This document shows, one piece after another, positions 10,934 to 23,313 of a stretch of 64,000 nt of DNA. This stretch comes from Gigaspora rosea (lineage: Eukaryota > Glomeromycota > Glomeromycetes > Diversisporales > Gigasporaceae): contig QKWP01001172.1 of the NCBI GenBank assembly GCA_003550325.1, positions 1 to 64,000 of the forward strand, written 5' to 3'. The stretch's first letter is position 1. Every line of letters begins with the position of its first letter. The translations under genes were made by a program, and so were the position numbers. The notes under the pieces are model-generated. The model did no database searches, was not told where the DNA came from, and saw nothing but the letters and a program-made list of their open reading frames with translations.

Positions 10934-11720
10934 TATGAACAACTTTTTAAATTAAATAAAGGCTGTATTGAAGAGTATAAAAACAAATATTATAATATGT
11001 ATCTGATATAATTATTTATATATATATCCATGTATCAAAGAACTAGAACTATTTACTATTAATAGGACCCCGGACATCTCTCATATAGGTTATAACTGGA
11101 TTTTGGCCAATTTTGATCTAATTTGCTAAAAATGACAAAATCTATTTATTTAAATAACTTTTGATCCAGTAATCAGAATTGAATGGACTTTTTTTTGTTA
11201 GATGCGTTTCACTGAGAGCTTCATTTTAAAAAAAAAAGTTCATTCAAATTGGACCACTGGATGCCAAGATAATTGCCAAAAACTGATTTTTTTGTTTTTC
11301 AAATTTTGGGGGTTTTTGCTGAAATGCATAACGTATGACCTCTGTACTACATGTCCAGGGTCCTCTATTAATAAAGAAAATTATTTTAACGAACCAAAAT
11401 ACTCTGCCTTTCATAATTATGAAAAATTATTCTTTTCTGAACAAACAAAAATCAACAAACTTAAACAAAAAGGAGCAAAAGGATTCTACTTCATAGCACT
11501 TGTAAATGGTATAATAATAGAATTTAAACTAGACGAAGAATCAACTAATATATCAATGAGAATAAACTATGCAAAGAGACTAGGACTAGAAAAATTCATA
11601 TCAAAACTAGCAATAGCAGAAGCAGTAGGAAGCGAAGTCAAAATAATAGGCAAAATAGTAGTTGACATCAAAATTAATGAATATTTAACATGCAATCTAA
11701 AAAATAGACATTCTAAATAA
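10934..11720 (+). pseudogene. retropepsin-like segment, interrupted by a transposon
   Basis: Coding runs into the family C insertion at 11064 and continues after 11364 with the frame preserved through one CTATTAAT copy. The segment GFYFIALVNGIIIEFKLDEE followed by STNISMRINYAKRLGL has the layout of a retropepsin flap-proximal region. The expected D-T/S-G-A is D-E-E-S, so the active site is not intact. It ends at TAA 11718-11720. The assignment is structural guesswork supported by its position between gag and pol. Confidence 0.4.
11064..11364. mobile_element. family C TIR element, TSD CTATTAAT
   Basis: The 301-bp element has AGGACCCCGGACAT / complement of AGGACCCTGGACAT ends. Perfect 8-bp duplications lie at 11056-11063 and 11365-11372. 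Confidence 0.9.
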
Positions 11721-11990
11721 TGAATCAAAATATATCCTCCTTAGTAATAAATATTAGTCACAAATAGGAATATCAAAAGACCAAAAGAATCATACTATTC
11801 TCATTAATAATGAACCAATACATAATCAAAGTGTTCTCATATACCAGCTAAAGCAACCCAAAAACAGTCATGGTAATGCTCAGAGTTTACTGTTAAACTC
11901 ATTCCAAGTATACTCTGAGGATAAACCTAGTAGCAAGTTTCGAGAATCCAAGTATCACCGTTGAGCTTTCTCAGGACCAAAGGTAATAAG
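11721..11990 (+). other. coding-style region without an assignable ORF
   Basis: The + strand keeps the element's A-rich composition, but stops occur in all frames. Probably a decayed gene or spacer before the repeat array. Confidence 0.3.
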
Positions 11991-12545
11991 AAGTTTCTGA
12001 AAACCCACAGAATTAAGCAAAGTGAGAAAAGATATAAAGCACCCAACAAAGTAAATTCAAACTCGCAACTAGCCAAATCTAACCACGAATCAGTAAAAAA
12101 AGACTTTAAAACTAAAAATAGAGTTAGATCGCCAATACTTTCCTGTGAGAAAAGATATAAGGCACCCAACTATTAAAATGCAACAACCGGACCTAACAAC
12201 CTAAACACTTTATTAAAAAAGACTAAAGCTAAACAAATAATAATATTGGCCGCTAATACTTTTTGAAGAAAAGATATAAGATGCCCAACAGAATAAAAAT
12301 CGAATCTGGCCAACCTAAAGCGATCAAATTAGTGAAAACTCTAAAGAAAATAGGGTTGGGACGCCAATACTTTCCTGTGAGAAAAGATATAAAGCGCCCA
12401 ACCAAGAAAAATTAATCGAACCTAAAGAACCTAATATAAATGAGAATACAGAACCAAGAGAAAAAGATATAAAATATACCAACAAAGAAAAGAAAAGATA
12501 TAAGCACTATATAAAAACCCTAAAGAGAAAAGTATATAAGTGCCC
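11990..12545 (+). repeat. tandem array containing AAAAGATATAARGC boxes
   Basis: Four units of 113-123 bp are followed by three closer degenerate copies. The core is GAGAAAAGATATAARGCRCCCAAC, preceded in three units by RCGCCAATACTTTCCTG. Cores start near 12024, 12147, 12265, 12378, 12460, 12490 and 12520. In one frame the core encodes repeated R-K-D-I-K-x-P-T. Indels break a continuous frame. The array ends 10 bp before the ATG of the endonuclease-like gene, so it could be either a repetitive linker protein or a regulatory array. Confidence 0.65.
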
Positions 12546-12555
12546 CAACAGGTAC

Positions 12556-13470
12556 ATGATTACTACTTTAAAAGTGCCTAAACAAAAAGATATCTCTAAA
12601 GAACTAAGCGAGATTACTCACAAAGAATACAAAAAGAGAATCAAATATGACTTATTCACGATACAACATATTGATTCAAATGTACTCCAACTGTTTTATA
12701 AACAGTGTGAAAGGAACAAAAATCGCAAAAAACTAATTGGAATAACCTGCGATAGCTTATGGAAGGACATTATAGAAGCTGTTATACAAACAGGCAGCAA
12801 TATTATACAGATATTCGTGCAGTATATACCTGCAAAAGGAGACTTTAAAGACAAATTTGAACAAAATCAAATTACACTAATCCGAGGCATACCAGATATT
12901 GAAAATGATATCAGAATAATTGAAGACAACAAACAATCTCAATTGAAGCTATTAATACATGCAACAATGGGATTGGACTTATCAGGTAATACATATAATA
13001 GGCAAGGTAATTTAAACTGGAGAATAATTAGAATAATAGAAGAAGTGCAGAGAGTACATAGAATTGGAGCCAGGAACTGCGTACTTCATATTGAATCGGC
13101 TCAGAACAATAACAAAAGTGATATAATACAGAACCTGCAGGAAATATTAAAACAAACAAAAGATACAGACATTACGATATTATTAGAAATCTCAGCAGCA
13201 AACAAATGTTATGGTGCTACAATAGAAGAACTAATAGAAATTAGATCCAAGGTTCACAAAGAAAATCGGTATAACAAACACCTTGTAGCAGGAATAATAA
13301 TAGATAGAGTTAAGTTTGTTTTGATACTCAATATTATTTTGTAGCAGAAGCAGGTAGAACAACAGAAGACTATAAAAATGTCTTAGACAAGTATAGAAAA
13401 GATATTCAACTTTGCTATATAAACAATGTGGTTCGTGCTAGAAAATTAAAAACCAAACCGGCAGTATATA
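12556..13470 (+). pseudogene. endonuclease IV-like (AP endonuclease family 2, TIM-barrel) protein
   Basis: The 262-residue frame from ATG 12556 has endonuclease IV landmarks in order: LIHATMGLDLSG (His ligand region), IGARNCVLHIESA (the LVLHPGS-like His block, with Glu/Ser replacing Pro/Gly) and ITILLEISAANKCYGATIEE (the Glu-containing LLEN-x-AGxG-like block), then AGIIID. The frame ends at TAG 13342-13344, but coding continues in another frame (FVAEAGRTTEDYKNVLDKYR) to about 13470, so there is a frameshift. The known family cuts at abasic sites with a metal cluster. Several metal-site residues are altered, so activity is doubtful. Such genes occur in bacteria, eukaryotes and large DNA viruses but are unexpected in a retroelement. 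Confidence 0.6.
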
Positions 13471-14125
13471 TGAAATGAAAGAAACAATCTTAGGAAGTGG
13501 ACATGATATTTACGAACACCTGCTAATGGGATTATTACTCCAAGAAATATTCAAAACTATAGTACAACAATACAAATGAGCTGCAATACTGAAAACACCC
13601 AGAAAGAAAGACTGGGATAAACAAGAACAAATAAAGGAAGTACAAACACTAAGATATTACACTATGGACATACTATTATCAGATAGAGAACTAGAAAAAG
13701 AACTGTCAGACAGAATAAAGAAATTAAACAAATGGGATCTATGAAAAAGCATACAATACAGTGATTTGCCAATGGAAGTTATAAATAACTATCAAGAGAA
13801 TCCAATAGATCCAATGGATTATCTAATGAATTCAATGAAGAATCTAAGCTTAGAAAGAAAAGAAAGATATCAGAATCAACAAGAAGATGAAGTGAGAAAG
13901 AACATTCATAATGACAAAATAGGACAAATAACTCAGAAAATTAATGAAGTCAGAAACAAATATTTATCTAATATAGGACCATCCAAGAAGAAAAATAACA
14001 ATAAATTACTAACATTACCATCATTCTCAAACATGTGGAAGAATACGAATAATGATTTAGAAGAAATCAAAAGGATACAAAATGAAAGAGATTCAAAAGA
14101 ACTAGTAACTGACCTAAAAGATTAA
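13471..14125 (+). CDS. hypothetical protein, two in-frame TGA
   Basis: From about 13471 a single frame stays open to TAA 14123-14125 apart from TGA at 13577-13579 (QYK-TGA-AAILKTP) and 13742-13744 (KWDL-TGA-KSIQYSDLP). A standard-code reading would call only the last 119 residues from 13766. The sequence is charged and helical, with no recognised domain. Trp at both TGA sites fits the aromatic/basic context. Confidence 0.5.
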
Positions 14126-15085
14126 TAGAAGAAATAGCAGTATAGAAACAAAATATCTAAAATTAACAAGAATAGATGTAAGAGATATATACAAAAATTG
14201 GAAATTAATCCAAGAAATACCTACATTACCAGAGGAAGTAAAAAACTATCCTGGAACTGAAAGAGAAAAACTTTGGAATGCAATCCAATGAGTAGACAAA
14301 CAGAATGAAATAACAGAAGAATTTGTCAAGAGAGAAGTAAGAAGAAAAAAATTAGAATATCAAAAAGATATAAACAAACAATTAAATAAACAATTGAAGA
14401 CTTCAGAAAAATGCAAGATTATGAGAAACAGGCTATATTACACAATTTAATCCAAACTTCACTAACAAATTCAGACCCAGAAATAAGAACTCAAGCAGAA
14501 GTAAAATATAATGAATTTATGAGAGAAAGTCTGAAGAGCCCAAAGAAAACACAAAAAATACCTATAAAGTTACAAAGATAGAAACAACTGAAGATCTCTT
14601 TAAAGAACTAAAGAAAGAAAATGAACAATTAAAAGAAATAACCAAAGAAAGAAAGCAAAAAGAAAAAGAAATAAAGAAAACAATAAATTCAGACTCAAAT
14701 AATGAAAGTGACCTAGAAGACAAAAATATTCAAAGAGAATATAACAAATTTATGGAAAATATCAAGAAAAGTGAAGAAAAACAATCAAATCTTGGACCAG
14801 GCTGGCAAATTTTAGAGAAGCAAATCTTGGACCAAACATTAATAAACCCAATAAAAAAGATTCATTAAGACCTCTAATAAAATGATGAAGTGTCAAAACA
14901 CTCACATTCAAAGAAATCAAGTATCAGTAGTATGGCTAGTACCAAAAGTATATCTAGTATATATTTAAACAATCAGCCAGCCATAGTACCTACTGATTAT
15001 GAAGAAAAATATGAAATAGACAATAGTGGGACCTTCACAAACAAGAAGATATAGAAATAGAGGATGATAATAACATATATAACTT
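14126..15085 (+). pseudogene. helical Lys/Glu-rich protein(s), frameshifted
   Basis: Successive frame segments include RIDVRDIYKNWKLIQEIPTL, then AIQ-TGA-VDKQNE (TGA 14289-14291), then IEDFRKMQDYEKQAILHNLI and a coiled coil (KELKKENEQLKEITKERKQK). A Ser-rich segment (SKSISSIYLNNQPAIV) follows. They connect by single-base shifts. By position this may be the N-terminal part of the pol precursor or a second gag-like protein. No family was recognised. The region is ended by the MITE at 15088. Confidence 0.45.
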
Positions 15086-15087
15086 TA

Positions 15088-15769
15088 ATAGACAATTCTC
15101 CAGTCAACTGGTTCAAAAATTTTTTTTATATATAAATTTTACTATAAGTGCAAATGCACAGCGTCTCTATCTAAAACTTTTTTTATACTAAGTTAATCAC
15201 CTTTCTGGCTTAAAAGACTTTTTAAAGCTCATTAAAACGCATCTAATAGTGGTTAGAGTGTCAAAATCGGCTTGGTAAATACCAAGTTATCTTTAAAAAA
15301 CCTTTCTTTTACTATGTAAATTTCTTTGCAAACAATAGTATTGTTTATAAAGAAATTTATAGTCAGACCTCCCTAAATGCTACCCCTCTAAATGCAACAC
15401 CTCTCTAAATGCAACCTTAAATTCTGACCCAAATATATTGCTAACCTCTATAAATGCAATTTTTCTTATTGTTCTCTAAATGCAAGCTGTCAAAAGTTTG
15501 GCCCAATGACTTGCATTTAGGGAGGTCTGACTGTATATAGTAAAAGAAAGGTTTTTTTTAAAGATATCTTAGTATTTACCAAGCAAATTTGACGCTCTAA
15601 ACTACCGTTAGATACATTTTAATGAGCTTTACAAAAGTCTCTTAAGCCAAAAAGGTGATTAATTAGTATAAAAAAAAGTTTTAGATAGAGATACTATGCA
15701 TTCGCACTTATAGTAAAATTTATATATAAAAAAAAAATTTTTGAACCAGTTGACTAGAGAATCGTCTAT
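15088..15769. mobile_element. TA-flanked long-TIR element with nested MITE
   Basis: Terminal inverted repeats of roughly 240 bp begin ATAGACAATTCTCCAGTCAA, with TA at 15086-15087 and 15770-15771. The centre is a second element at 15360-15533. Confidence 0.85.
15360..15533. mobile_element. nested mariner-like MITE
   Basis: AGTCAGACCTCCCTAAATGC at one end and its complement at the other, flanked by TA. Internal direct copies of CCCTCTAAATGCAAC. The ends resemble those of the 62283-63036 element. Confidence 0.85.
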
Positions 15770-15771
15770 TA

Positions 15772-16740
15772 ATAATAACCAACAGAAATACCAAGAAAAT
15801 GAACAAGAAACTCAAGAAAATCAAGAAAGTAGTAATATATTCTTAAAAGAATATAACTATGTTTTCAGAAAAAAGAAAAAAAAGTGATAATGATCTAAAA
15901 GAAAATATAATAAAGAAACAAGCCATGAAAAACATAGAAAGTGAACAAAGCAATCAAGAATTCATCAGAAAAAGAAAAATATCTACTGAAAGAAGAACAC
16001 ATAAAAATAGAAATAAAGAAACCAGACAAGAAGCCAAAGAAAGAGATAATCAAAACTTAAAGAATAATATGAACAAATACAAGTGCAAAAAGAACAAAAA
16101 CGACAAGAAGAAATAAACAAATTAAATGAACAATATAAGGAACAACCATATAATCAAGAAGGATTAGAAATAGGAATAGATGAAGGCTCGCAATCACCAT
16201 TTATGAGACCTACATCAGGATGACCTAGTACACCATTACCACCAAAAGATGACCAAACCTTTTTTGGATACTATAGTAGTTATGATAACTATAGTCATCA
16301 TAATGACAATAATGAACTATTTAATATAGAAATCAAAGAAATCAAAAATGAACTAGTAAAAATAAAGAAAAGAACTAAAATAAATATACACGAAGAATTA
16401 AGTCATATACCTAATAAAATTAGAAGACATATAATACCAACATTAGGAACAAGAACATTATTAAAAACAGAAAAAGAATGTATATTAAAACTATATACAT
16501 GAACACCAATAAAAATAGATAAAAAGAAAGACTATTTAGTAACAACACCAATACATATTGCCAAAGAAGGAATATGTATACAACCTGGAATAGTTAATGA
16601 TCACCAGATATGGGCAATCAAAGCAAAGAAAATATCTGAAAAACAACATATTGGAAATATAAAGACCATAAAGGAAATATTCAATTTCCATAAATATGAA
16701 ATGGAAATCGACAAAAAAGAAATTTCAGAAGAAGAAGTTT
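15772..16740 (+). pseudogene. pol N-terminal region: charged linker and protease-to-RT linker-like domain
   Basis: A Gln/Glu/Lys-rich stretch (ORF 15859-16116) passes by frameshift into a segment with LSHIPNKIRRHIIPTLGTRT and LKLYT-TGA-TPIKIDKKKD, then TPIHIAKEGICIQPGIV, ending TAA 16739-16741. The beta-rich layout resembles the region between protease and RT in Ty3-like pol proteins. There are TGA codons at about 16222 and at 16501-16503. It immediately precedes the RT. Confidence 0.45.
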
Positions 16741-18231
16741 AAAAATCCTAATAAACAATACTCACAAGAAATACAAACACATGATGAAACCCATATTTGA
16801 AAAATATATCCAAATATTTAGAAGAAAAATTGAAAAAAGAACATCCTTTAACAAGGAAATATTCGAAGAAATAACATTAGACCTAACAATACCTGAAAAA
16901 GATATACTTTTTAAAGTAAAAGCTAATAAGATCAGACAATACTTTGAAGACCAAATAGAACAAGCAGACAAATTATACAAAAAACTTAGAGAAAGTGGAC
17001 ATATTGAACCATCCAAATTAACTTGAATGTCACTATTGGTGATAGTACCAAAACCTAATGGCAGCTATAAAGCCGCAGTAGACTACTTAAACCTCAACAA
17101 ATATCTAAAGGACGACCACTATTTAATACTAAACATTAATGTCTTGCTGCAAAAGCTCGTAAGCCATAAAATTTTTTCCACCTGTGATTTTAAAAGTGCT
17201 TTTTATCAGTTTTCACTTAAAAAAAACTGATCAACACAAAACTGCTATATTTTTTCCTGGTAAAGGAAAATACGAATTTAATAAATGCCCTATGGGAATT
17301 ATAACTGTACCCAAATACATGATGTGTTATATGTATGAATTGTTTAGAGACTATCCATTTGTAAATGTATATATGGATAACTTATAAATTGCATCTGACT
17401 CTGTGAGAAACCACATCAAACATATTCAAACAGTATTTGAACGCATAAAAAAAGGGCAATGACACTTAGCATAAAAATATGAATTTATTAAAGAAGAAAT
17501 AATGATCTTAAATCACAAAGTTTCATATAGGAAAATATTACCAAATCAAGCAAAAATAAAAGAAGTCAAGAAGCTTAAACTGCCTACAGATATACCTGGA
17601 GTTAGAAAATTTACAGGATTCATGAACTATTTTAGAAGATTTATCAAGAACTTTGCTATAATAGCTGCACAAATATATGACTTATTAAAGAAAAATAAGA
17701 AGTTTATTTGGACTGATGAATGCCAAAAAACATTCGAAGAGCTCAAAGACAAAGTATATAATGCAATAGCTTTAACCTATTTAAAGAAAGGATATTAATT
17801 AATCTTAGAAACCGATGCCTCAGATAATAGAATAGATGCAGTACTAAAACAAATTAATCCTGAATTAGTACATTATAAAACTAAAAAAGTGTGTGAAAAT
17901 GGAACTAAAGAAGATAAAGACCTAACTAAATCTAAAGAAGAAGTAATAGAATTCAGATTATACTCCCTAATACAAAGTCAAAAACTATGGGGATCTACAC
18001 AAAAAGAACTTTATACAATATACTTCTATTTAAAGAATTGAAAACATTATATTGAAAATAAACTAATTATTACACTAGTCAAAATATTGCTACTCGTTAT
18101 GACGAATGTTATAGGTTTTTAAGCCAAATGTATAACGATTTTTATTGCCTTTATTATAAGTCGAATAATTGCCTTTGGTGGCAATCGCTGCCACTCAGCA
18201 ATCATTCGCCATTCTAAAAATCGGTATGAAA

Positions 18232-18610
18232 TCGTAAATTGGAATCAAAATAGAATTTTCATGACCATTCGTAAATAAATCGTTAAAAGTAGCACAGTAC
18301 ATTCATTTTAAATCATTAAAATAGCTATAATATTCGATTATTTAAAGATCAAAATTGATAAAAAATCGAAATAGAATTTTCATAACCATTCGTAAATAAA
18401 TTGTTAAAAGTAGCACAGTACATTCATTTTAAATCATTAAAATAGCCATAACAATAGTTTATTTAAACATCAAAATCGAAAAAAAATCGATATAGAATTT
18501 TCGTAACCATTCATTAAAATTAACACAATACATTTGTTTTAAATCGTTAAAATAGTTATAAAAAATAGTTTATTTAAACATAAAATCGATAAAAATTGTT
18601 AGAAATCGGT
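18232..18610. repeat. CACTA left subterminal tandem repeats
   Basis: Three units of about 115-122 bp share TAGAATTTTCRTRACCATTC, AGTAGCACAGTACATTC and TTTTAAATCATTAAAATAG. Subterminal repeats are transposase-binding sites in the CACTA group, and that role is inferred here. Confidence 0.75.
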
Positions 18611-18716
18611 GTTAAAAGATAATATTACATAAATCATTATAAAATATATTAGAATTAATCTATTTGTAGCCGTAGATTACAGTAACCAGGTCCATAACTA
18701 AGCCCAGATGTAATAT

Positions 18717-18797
18717 AGTTAGGATTAGGGTTAGGGTTAGTGTTAGAGTTAGGGTTAGGATTGCAATTGGTTAGGGTTAGGGTTAGAGTTAAAGTCA
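18717..18797. repeat. interstitial telomere-like (TTAGGG)n tract
   Basis: Degenerate TTAGGG runs with variants TTAGTG and TTAGAG lie inside the CACTA element. A second tract is at 42393-42425 and a short one near 49030. Confidence 0.85.
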
Positions 18798-19149
18798 AAA
18801 TTACTACAAAATCGCGAGAGGTGCATTTTTTGTTAGTAACACAACAGGAGTTACCCTAGTAAAATTTTGAGTTATTAACAATTTTATAAAATGTGGTTAC
18901 AGTAACCACAGTTACAAATTTACTAACTCTTTATATTAAAAAAGAAAAAACCAAAAAAATTGATTTTAAAAAAAAATTATTCCTTAGCAGACTCATCGTC
19001 TGAATCTTCGCTTGTATATTCTTCAGTGTATTTAAGTGCGCCACAAATTTCTCCCATACTTGCACTTTCGCCCGTTCTGTACTCTTATTTTCTTGAGTAC
19101 AAAACTTGTTTATTATAGTCGCCACTATAAAATCGGCCTCTTTTCGCTG

Positions 19150-19590
19150 GTCTTTCCACAGGGGCATCTTCCGGTTCTTTTCTTTTGTCTGTTGCTTTCC
19201 CTTTTTCCGTTGATTTTCCTTTTTCTATTGCTTTTCCTTTTTCCGTTGCTTTGCCTTTATCAGTTTCTGTGCTTTTATCAGTTTCTGTGCCTTTATCTGT
19301 TTCTGTGACTTTATTCGTCGCTTTGCTTTTTTCTGCCGCTTTGCCTTTATCCGTCGCTTTGCTTTTTTCCGTCGCTTTGCTTTTTTCCACCGCTTTGTTT
19401 TTTTCCGCCGCTTTGTTTTTTTCTGCTTCTATGCTTTTTTCTGCCGCTTTGTTTTTTTCTGCCGCTTTGTTTTTTTCTGCTTCTATGCTTTTTTCTCCCC
19501 CTTTGCTTTTTTCTGCCACTTTGCTTTTTTCTGCTGCTTTGCTTTTTTCTGCTTCTATGCTTTTTAATGCTTCTTCGATTTTTCTTCTTT
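19150..19590 (-). repeat. coding repeat of Lys/Glu/Ala pentads and hexads
   Basis: On the minus strand about 25 short units (15-24 bp) encode variants of EKSKA, EKNKAA, EKSIEA and TDKGKA. On the + strand it appears as a Thr/Ser/Phe-like shadow ORF. Confidence 0.8.
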
Positions 19591-20524
19591 TTTGTTCTTT
19601 CATACAATTATATGCAACTTTTTCTTCTTCAGAAATGTAGGCCCAATCAGGTAAATCGTCAGGTCTAGCTACATCATAAAAGAACGCATTATTGTCATAA
19701 TATCATTTCCTCATTTGTTGCGATTATGAGTTCTTTTTTGCTTGTTCATCCAAAGTTTTTCTTAACAAATTTCGTAACTATAAAAATATTATTAGTATTA
19801 TTAAAATAGTTAGAATGATTAATTGAAATTTATAATTTCTACGATTGTTGTAATTTAGCAATAATTTGATCAAAAATCAATTTACCTCGTCAGAACGCCA
19901 CGTATAATTATACACATTAGCATTTCTTTTCTTGTTGTCTTTAGCATCGGTCTCACTTATTTTTGGTGAGTGTATTTTGGTCCTTAAAAGTAAATCTATC
20001 AACCCTTTTCGCTCATATTTAATGATTCGCTTTGCTTGTGGTTCATATAATGATTGTGCGCTTTTAATTCTTCGTGCTTTTTTCTGTAAGCAAAAAATAT
20101 GTAAATGCATTAAATAAAAAATAAATATAATATAATAGTCATGTTTCAGATTTTAATATTTATACTTACCGAACTTAGCCTGCAGGCTAAGTTCGGTAAG
20201 TTATAAATACTAATATCCGAAAACTAGTTTTTTTTTAAAATAATAAAATTTTCATACTTCATTCATGCTATTATTGGCATGAAGACGTCAATTGTCTTCA
20301 TCTATTTTTCCTTGCTTAACTTTCAGATGCCGGCCCCTTTGATGTCGGTGTAAAGCACCTAAACAATCCCAAATCTCTTTTCGGGTAGGAGTGAAAGTTG
20401 GCACCAACAATCGTTCTAATTCCGGAATTAGTTTGCTAAGAATTTGTTTATTGTTCAGGCTCAAAAAAACTTCATCAATGTTAAGTTGATATTTGCACGA
20501 GATCATTTTTAATAAAATTTTCAT

Positions 20525-21030
20525 CTCAGCCTATTAAAAATAAAGAAAAATAATTAAATTGAAAAAACGGAAAAAAATTAAATCGTCAAAAAAACATTAA
20601 AAAATCATAAAAAAATTTTTGTAAAAATTTATAAAAGGGAAATCATATAAAAAAATATTAAAAATTTGCAAAAAAGAAAAATCGTAAGGTTAAAATCATA
20701 AAAAAATCAATCAAAAGATAAAAATAAATTATTAAAAGGAAATAATTGTAAAATGGAATCGTAAAAATTTTAAAATTTGTAAAAAATCAATAAAGCATAA
20801 ATAAAAATCATAAAAAAAAATCGAAATAAAAAATTAAAAAGAAAATTGAAAATCATAATAATGAAAAGATATAAATCGTAAAATAAATTAAAAATCGTAA
20901 ATAAATATAAAAAATCAAATTGTTAAAAAGAAAAAAATCGTAAAAAAAAGTTAATCATAAAAGATAAGAAAAAACTGAAAAATCGCAAACAAAATTAAAA
21001 ATTGTAAAAATTTGTATTAAACTTACCCGA
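20525..21030 (-). other. long A-rich intron of the CACTA accessory gene
   Basis: Low-complexity AAAATCRTAAAAA-type sequence between the exon with donor near 21027 and the exon starting near 20524. It has no coding content. Confidence 0.5.
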
Positions 21031-21960
21031 GCTTCTTTCGGATCAAAAGATCTTTTTGCACTTAGTTGAGATAGCTGTATTTCAGAACTACTTTTACCAT
21101 CATTACCATCAGATAATTCACCTTTACTTTCACTTTTTTTGCTTTCTAAAATCGTTGATCCTGCAGTTTTGAATTGCAGGTCCGATTCCTTGCAAAACTT
21201 TTGTTGATAATGATTAGGGCCTCGATTTCTTCTTTGGCTTGTTTGTTTTCAGCCTCCAAATCGGCTATTCTGCGCTTTAACTTTACAATTTCTTCACGCA
21301 AACTTTCATTTTCTATAAAAATAGGTAATAAAAACAAAAGATTAACAAAATAAAACATACAAAAATGAGAAAGATAATCAAAATTATCACAACTTTCAGC
21401 TGCCGTTTTCCAACATATATGTTGGGAAACAGCAGCTGATTTTTTTATAACTGAATTGATTATAAAACCTGCTTCCAGCTCTTCAAATGACTTTTGTAGT
21501 TGAATATTTTGTTGTTTTTCTTTGTACATGCTTTTGGGTAATCAAAGTAATGGATATCTTTACTTTAAGTTGAATAAAGCAGAAGTCAATTCAGGTGATA
21601 AGATAATAACAGGTGAAGTTGGATGACTGAAAGTTGATTTTGTAGAAGAAGTAGTCGATTGAACAGCAGGTGTTGAAGGTCTAGCAAGTGGTGAAGATCG
21701 AACGGGTGAATGTGGTAAAGATCAAATGGGCGAATGTGGTGCAGATCGAATGGAGAATGTAGTGCAGATCAAACGGGAGAATTTTGAGTTGTAGAAGTGC
21801 CAGTTTGACGAAGTCCAGTTGAAGGTAAAGTTTCGGATGAAGGTAAAGGATTTTCAGTTAAAGATTCGATTACAACGAGAGGTTCTTGTTGTTAACTTTC
21901 GGATGTATTGTATTTTAAAAGTTTTCATTGTTTTTTTGGTCGTTTTGACATTGTAAAAAA

Positions 21961-23280
21961 AAAAAAATATTGAGGAAATATTTGAGAAGTATAGAAAAAA
22001 AAAATATATCGAAAGAAATATTTGAGAAGAAAAAAGGTAGGATATAAGTATTTAAAAGAAAAAAAAGAGTTTGGTTTAGTAATGAAAAAAAAAAGTTTGG
22101 TTTAGTAACGAAAAAAAAGAGTTTGGTTTAGTAACGAAAAAAAAATTGAAGTTGCAAAAAAAAAAATTCGTAGAGAAGTCTTAACTTTTATAGATTTTAT
22201 TCGATCTCAGATTTTGTATGCAACTGTATTGTTTGCAATTTTGTTTAAAACTTTGACATAATTGAAACTTATAGCGAAGATATTATATAGTCATCATATG
22301 TGTGATCACTCGTAATCACGGGATAGACATTCGAAATCCTAAGGTGGCATCAGTAATCAATCGGGTCTATAATTAATTAAGTTCATCTTATGCAATTGAT
22401 CGAATCTTATACAATTAAGACAATCAAAAGTTAGACAAATCGTGTAAAAAAATTAAACAATTAACAAAATTTAATTTAATCCTGCATAATACTGTAATAG
22501 TTCTAATGTTGTCAAATTTTTTATTACACAATACTAAATTTTTAATATGCCAAAAACAATAGTTTTTTTTTATTTGCTGAAACAAGTGATTTAATTATGT
22601 ATTGTTCGCAAATAAGAACTAAATTATTTTAATATATTGTTAATATATTTTGTCATTAGGGACTAATTATTACGCTTTGCAAAATGATATACTTTTGTTC
22701 AAATTTTTAGATCTGCATACTTGATTGTTATCAGATTTGACGTACTTTTGATCAAATGTTTAGATCGCATACTTGTTTGTTATCTGATTGCATGATTGTA
22801 AAAAATATTAAAGTATATTTTTTTGCTAAAAATTCAATATAAAAATGTTATTTTCATTGACTATATTTATGTTTACTAAAAAATATTGCGAAGCAATCGG
22901 TCAACAATCAGGTAATTGTTCAAGTGATTGTCAGTGATTTATCAATTTGAAACAAATCGCAATAATCAAATCATGTATTATTCGTATTTTTTGAAGGTTG
23001 ATTTTTGACAAAGTTGCTCTTTGTATTGTTATTTTATAATACTGAACAAAAATAATCAACATTGAATCGTATAAAAATTATCAATTTTCAGTTAGAAAAA
23101 TTGTAAAAAAATCATCAATTTTCGTTTAGAAAAATTGTAAAAAAAATCATCAATTTTCGTTTAGAAAAATTGTATAAAAATCATCAATTATTGTTTAGAA
23201 AAATTGTATAAAAATTATCAATCTTCGTTTAGAAAAATTGTATAAAAATCATCAATTTTCGTTTAGCAAAAAGCTATTGT
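21961..23280. promoter_or_regulatory. divergent intergenic region of the CACTA element with two repeat arrays
   Basis: It lies between the two divergently transcribed element genes. It contains three copies of GTTTGGTTTAGTAACGAAAA at about 22065-22145 and six about 34-bp copies of ATCAATTTTCGTTTAGAAAA at about 23080-23275, just upstream of the transposase ATG. Promoter or binding-site function is inferred from position. Confidence 0.5.
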
Positions 23281-23313
23281 TTTTTGCAAATTCCATCTTC
23301 ATTAATTATTAAT

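Larger units (their letters stand above)
18977..21960 (-). pseudogene. CACTA accessory gene: coiled coil plus Lys/Glu/Ala repeat protein, multi-exon
   Basis: Minus strand, starting near 21955 (MSKRPKKQ). The first part is Pro/Ser-rich with repeated SPVRSSP-type units, and stops there come from CGA changing to TGA. A coiled-coil exon is at about 21060-21529 (ENESLREEIVKLKRRIADLE; donor GTAAGT). Further exons lie at about 20283-20524 and 19872-20090 (donor GTAAAT). A final exon from about 19778 carries a tract of (S/N)KA(A/T)EK pentads and related TETDKG units, an RPAKRGR nuclear-localisation-like patch and an acidic tail (EEYTSEDSDDESAKE). Stop codons at about 19085, 19700 and 19720 are internal. 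By position it may serve as the second CACTA protein. Function not recognised. Confidence 0.55.

Noticed and set aside
11990-12545. CRISPR-like array
   Set aside because: Units differ, spacing varies from 30 to 123 bp, cores are degenerate and the context is eukaryotic.
19185-19640. Plus-strand Ser/Phe/Ala repeat ORF
   Set aside because: It is the complement of the minus-strand Lys/Glu/Ala repeat exon, which has flanking exons, donors and a sensible C-terminus.
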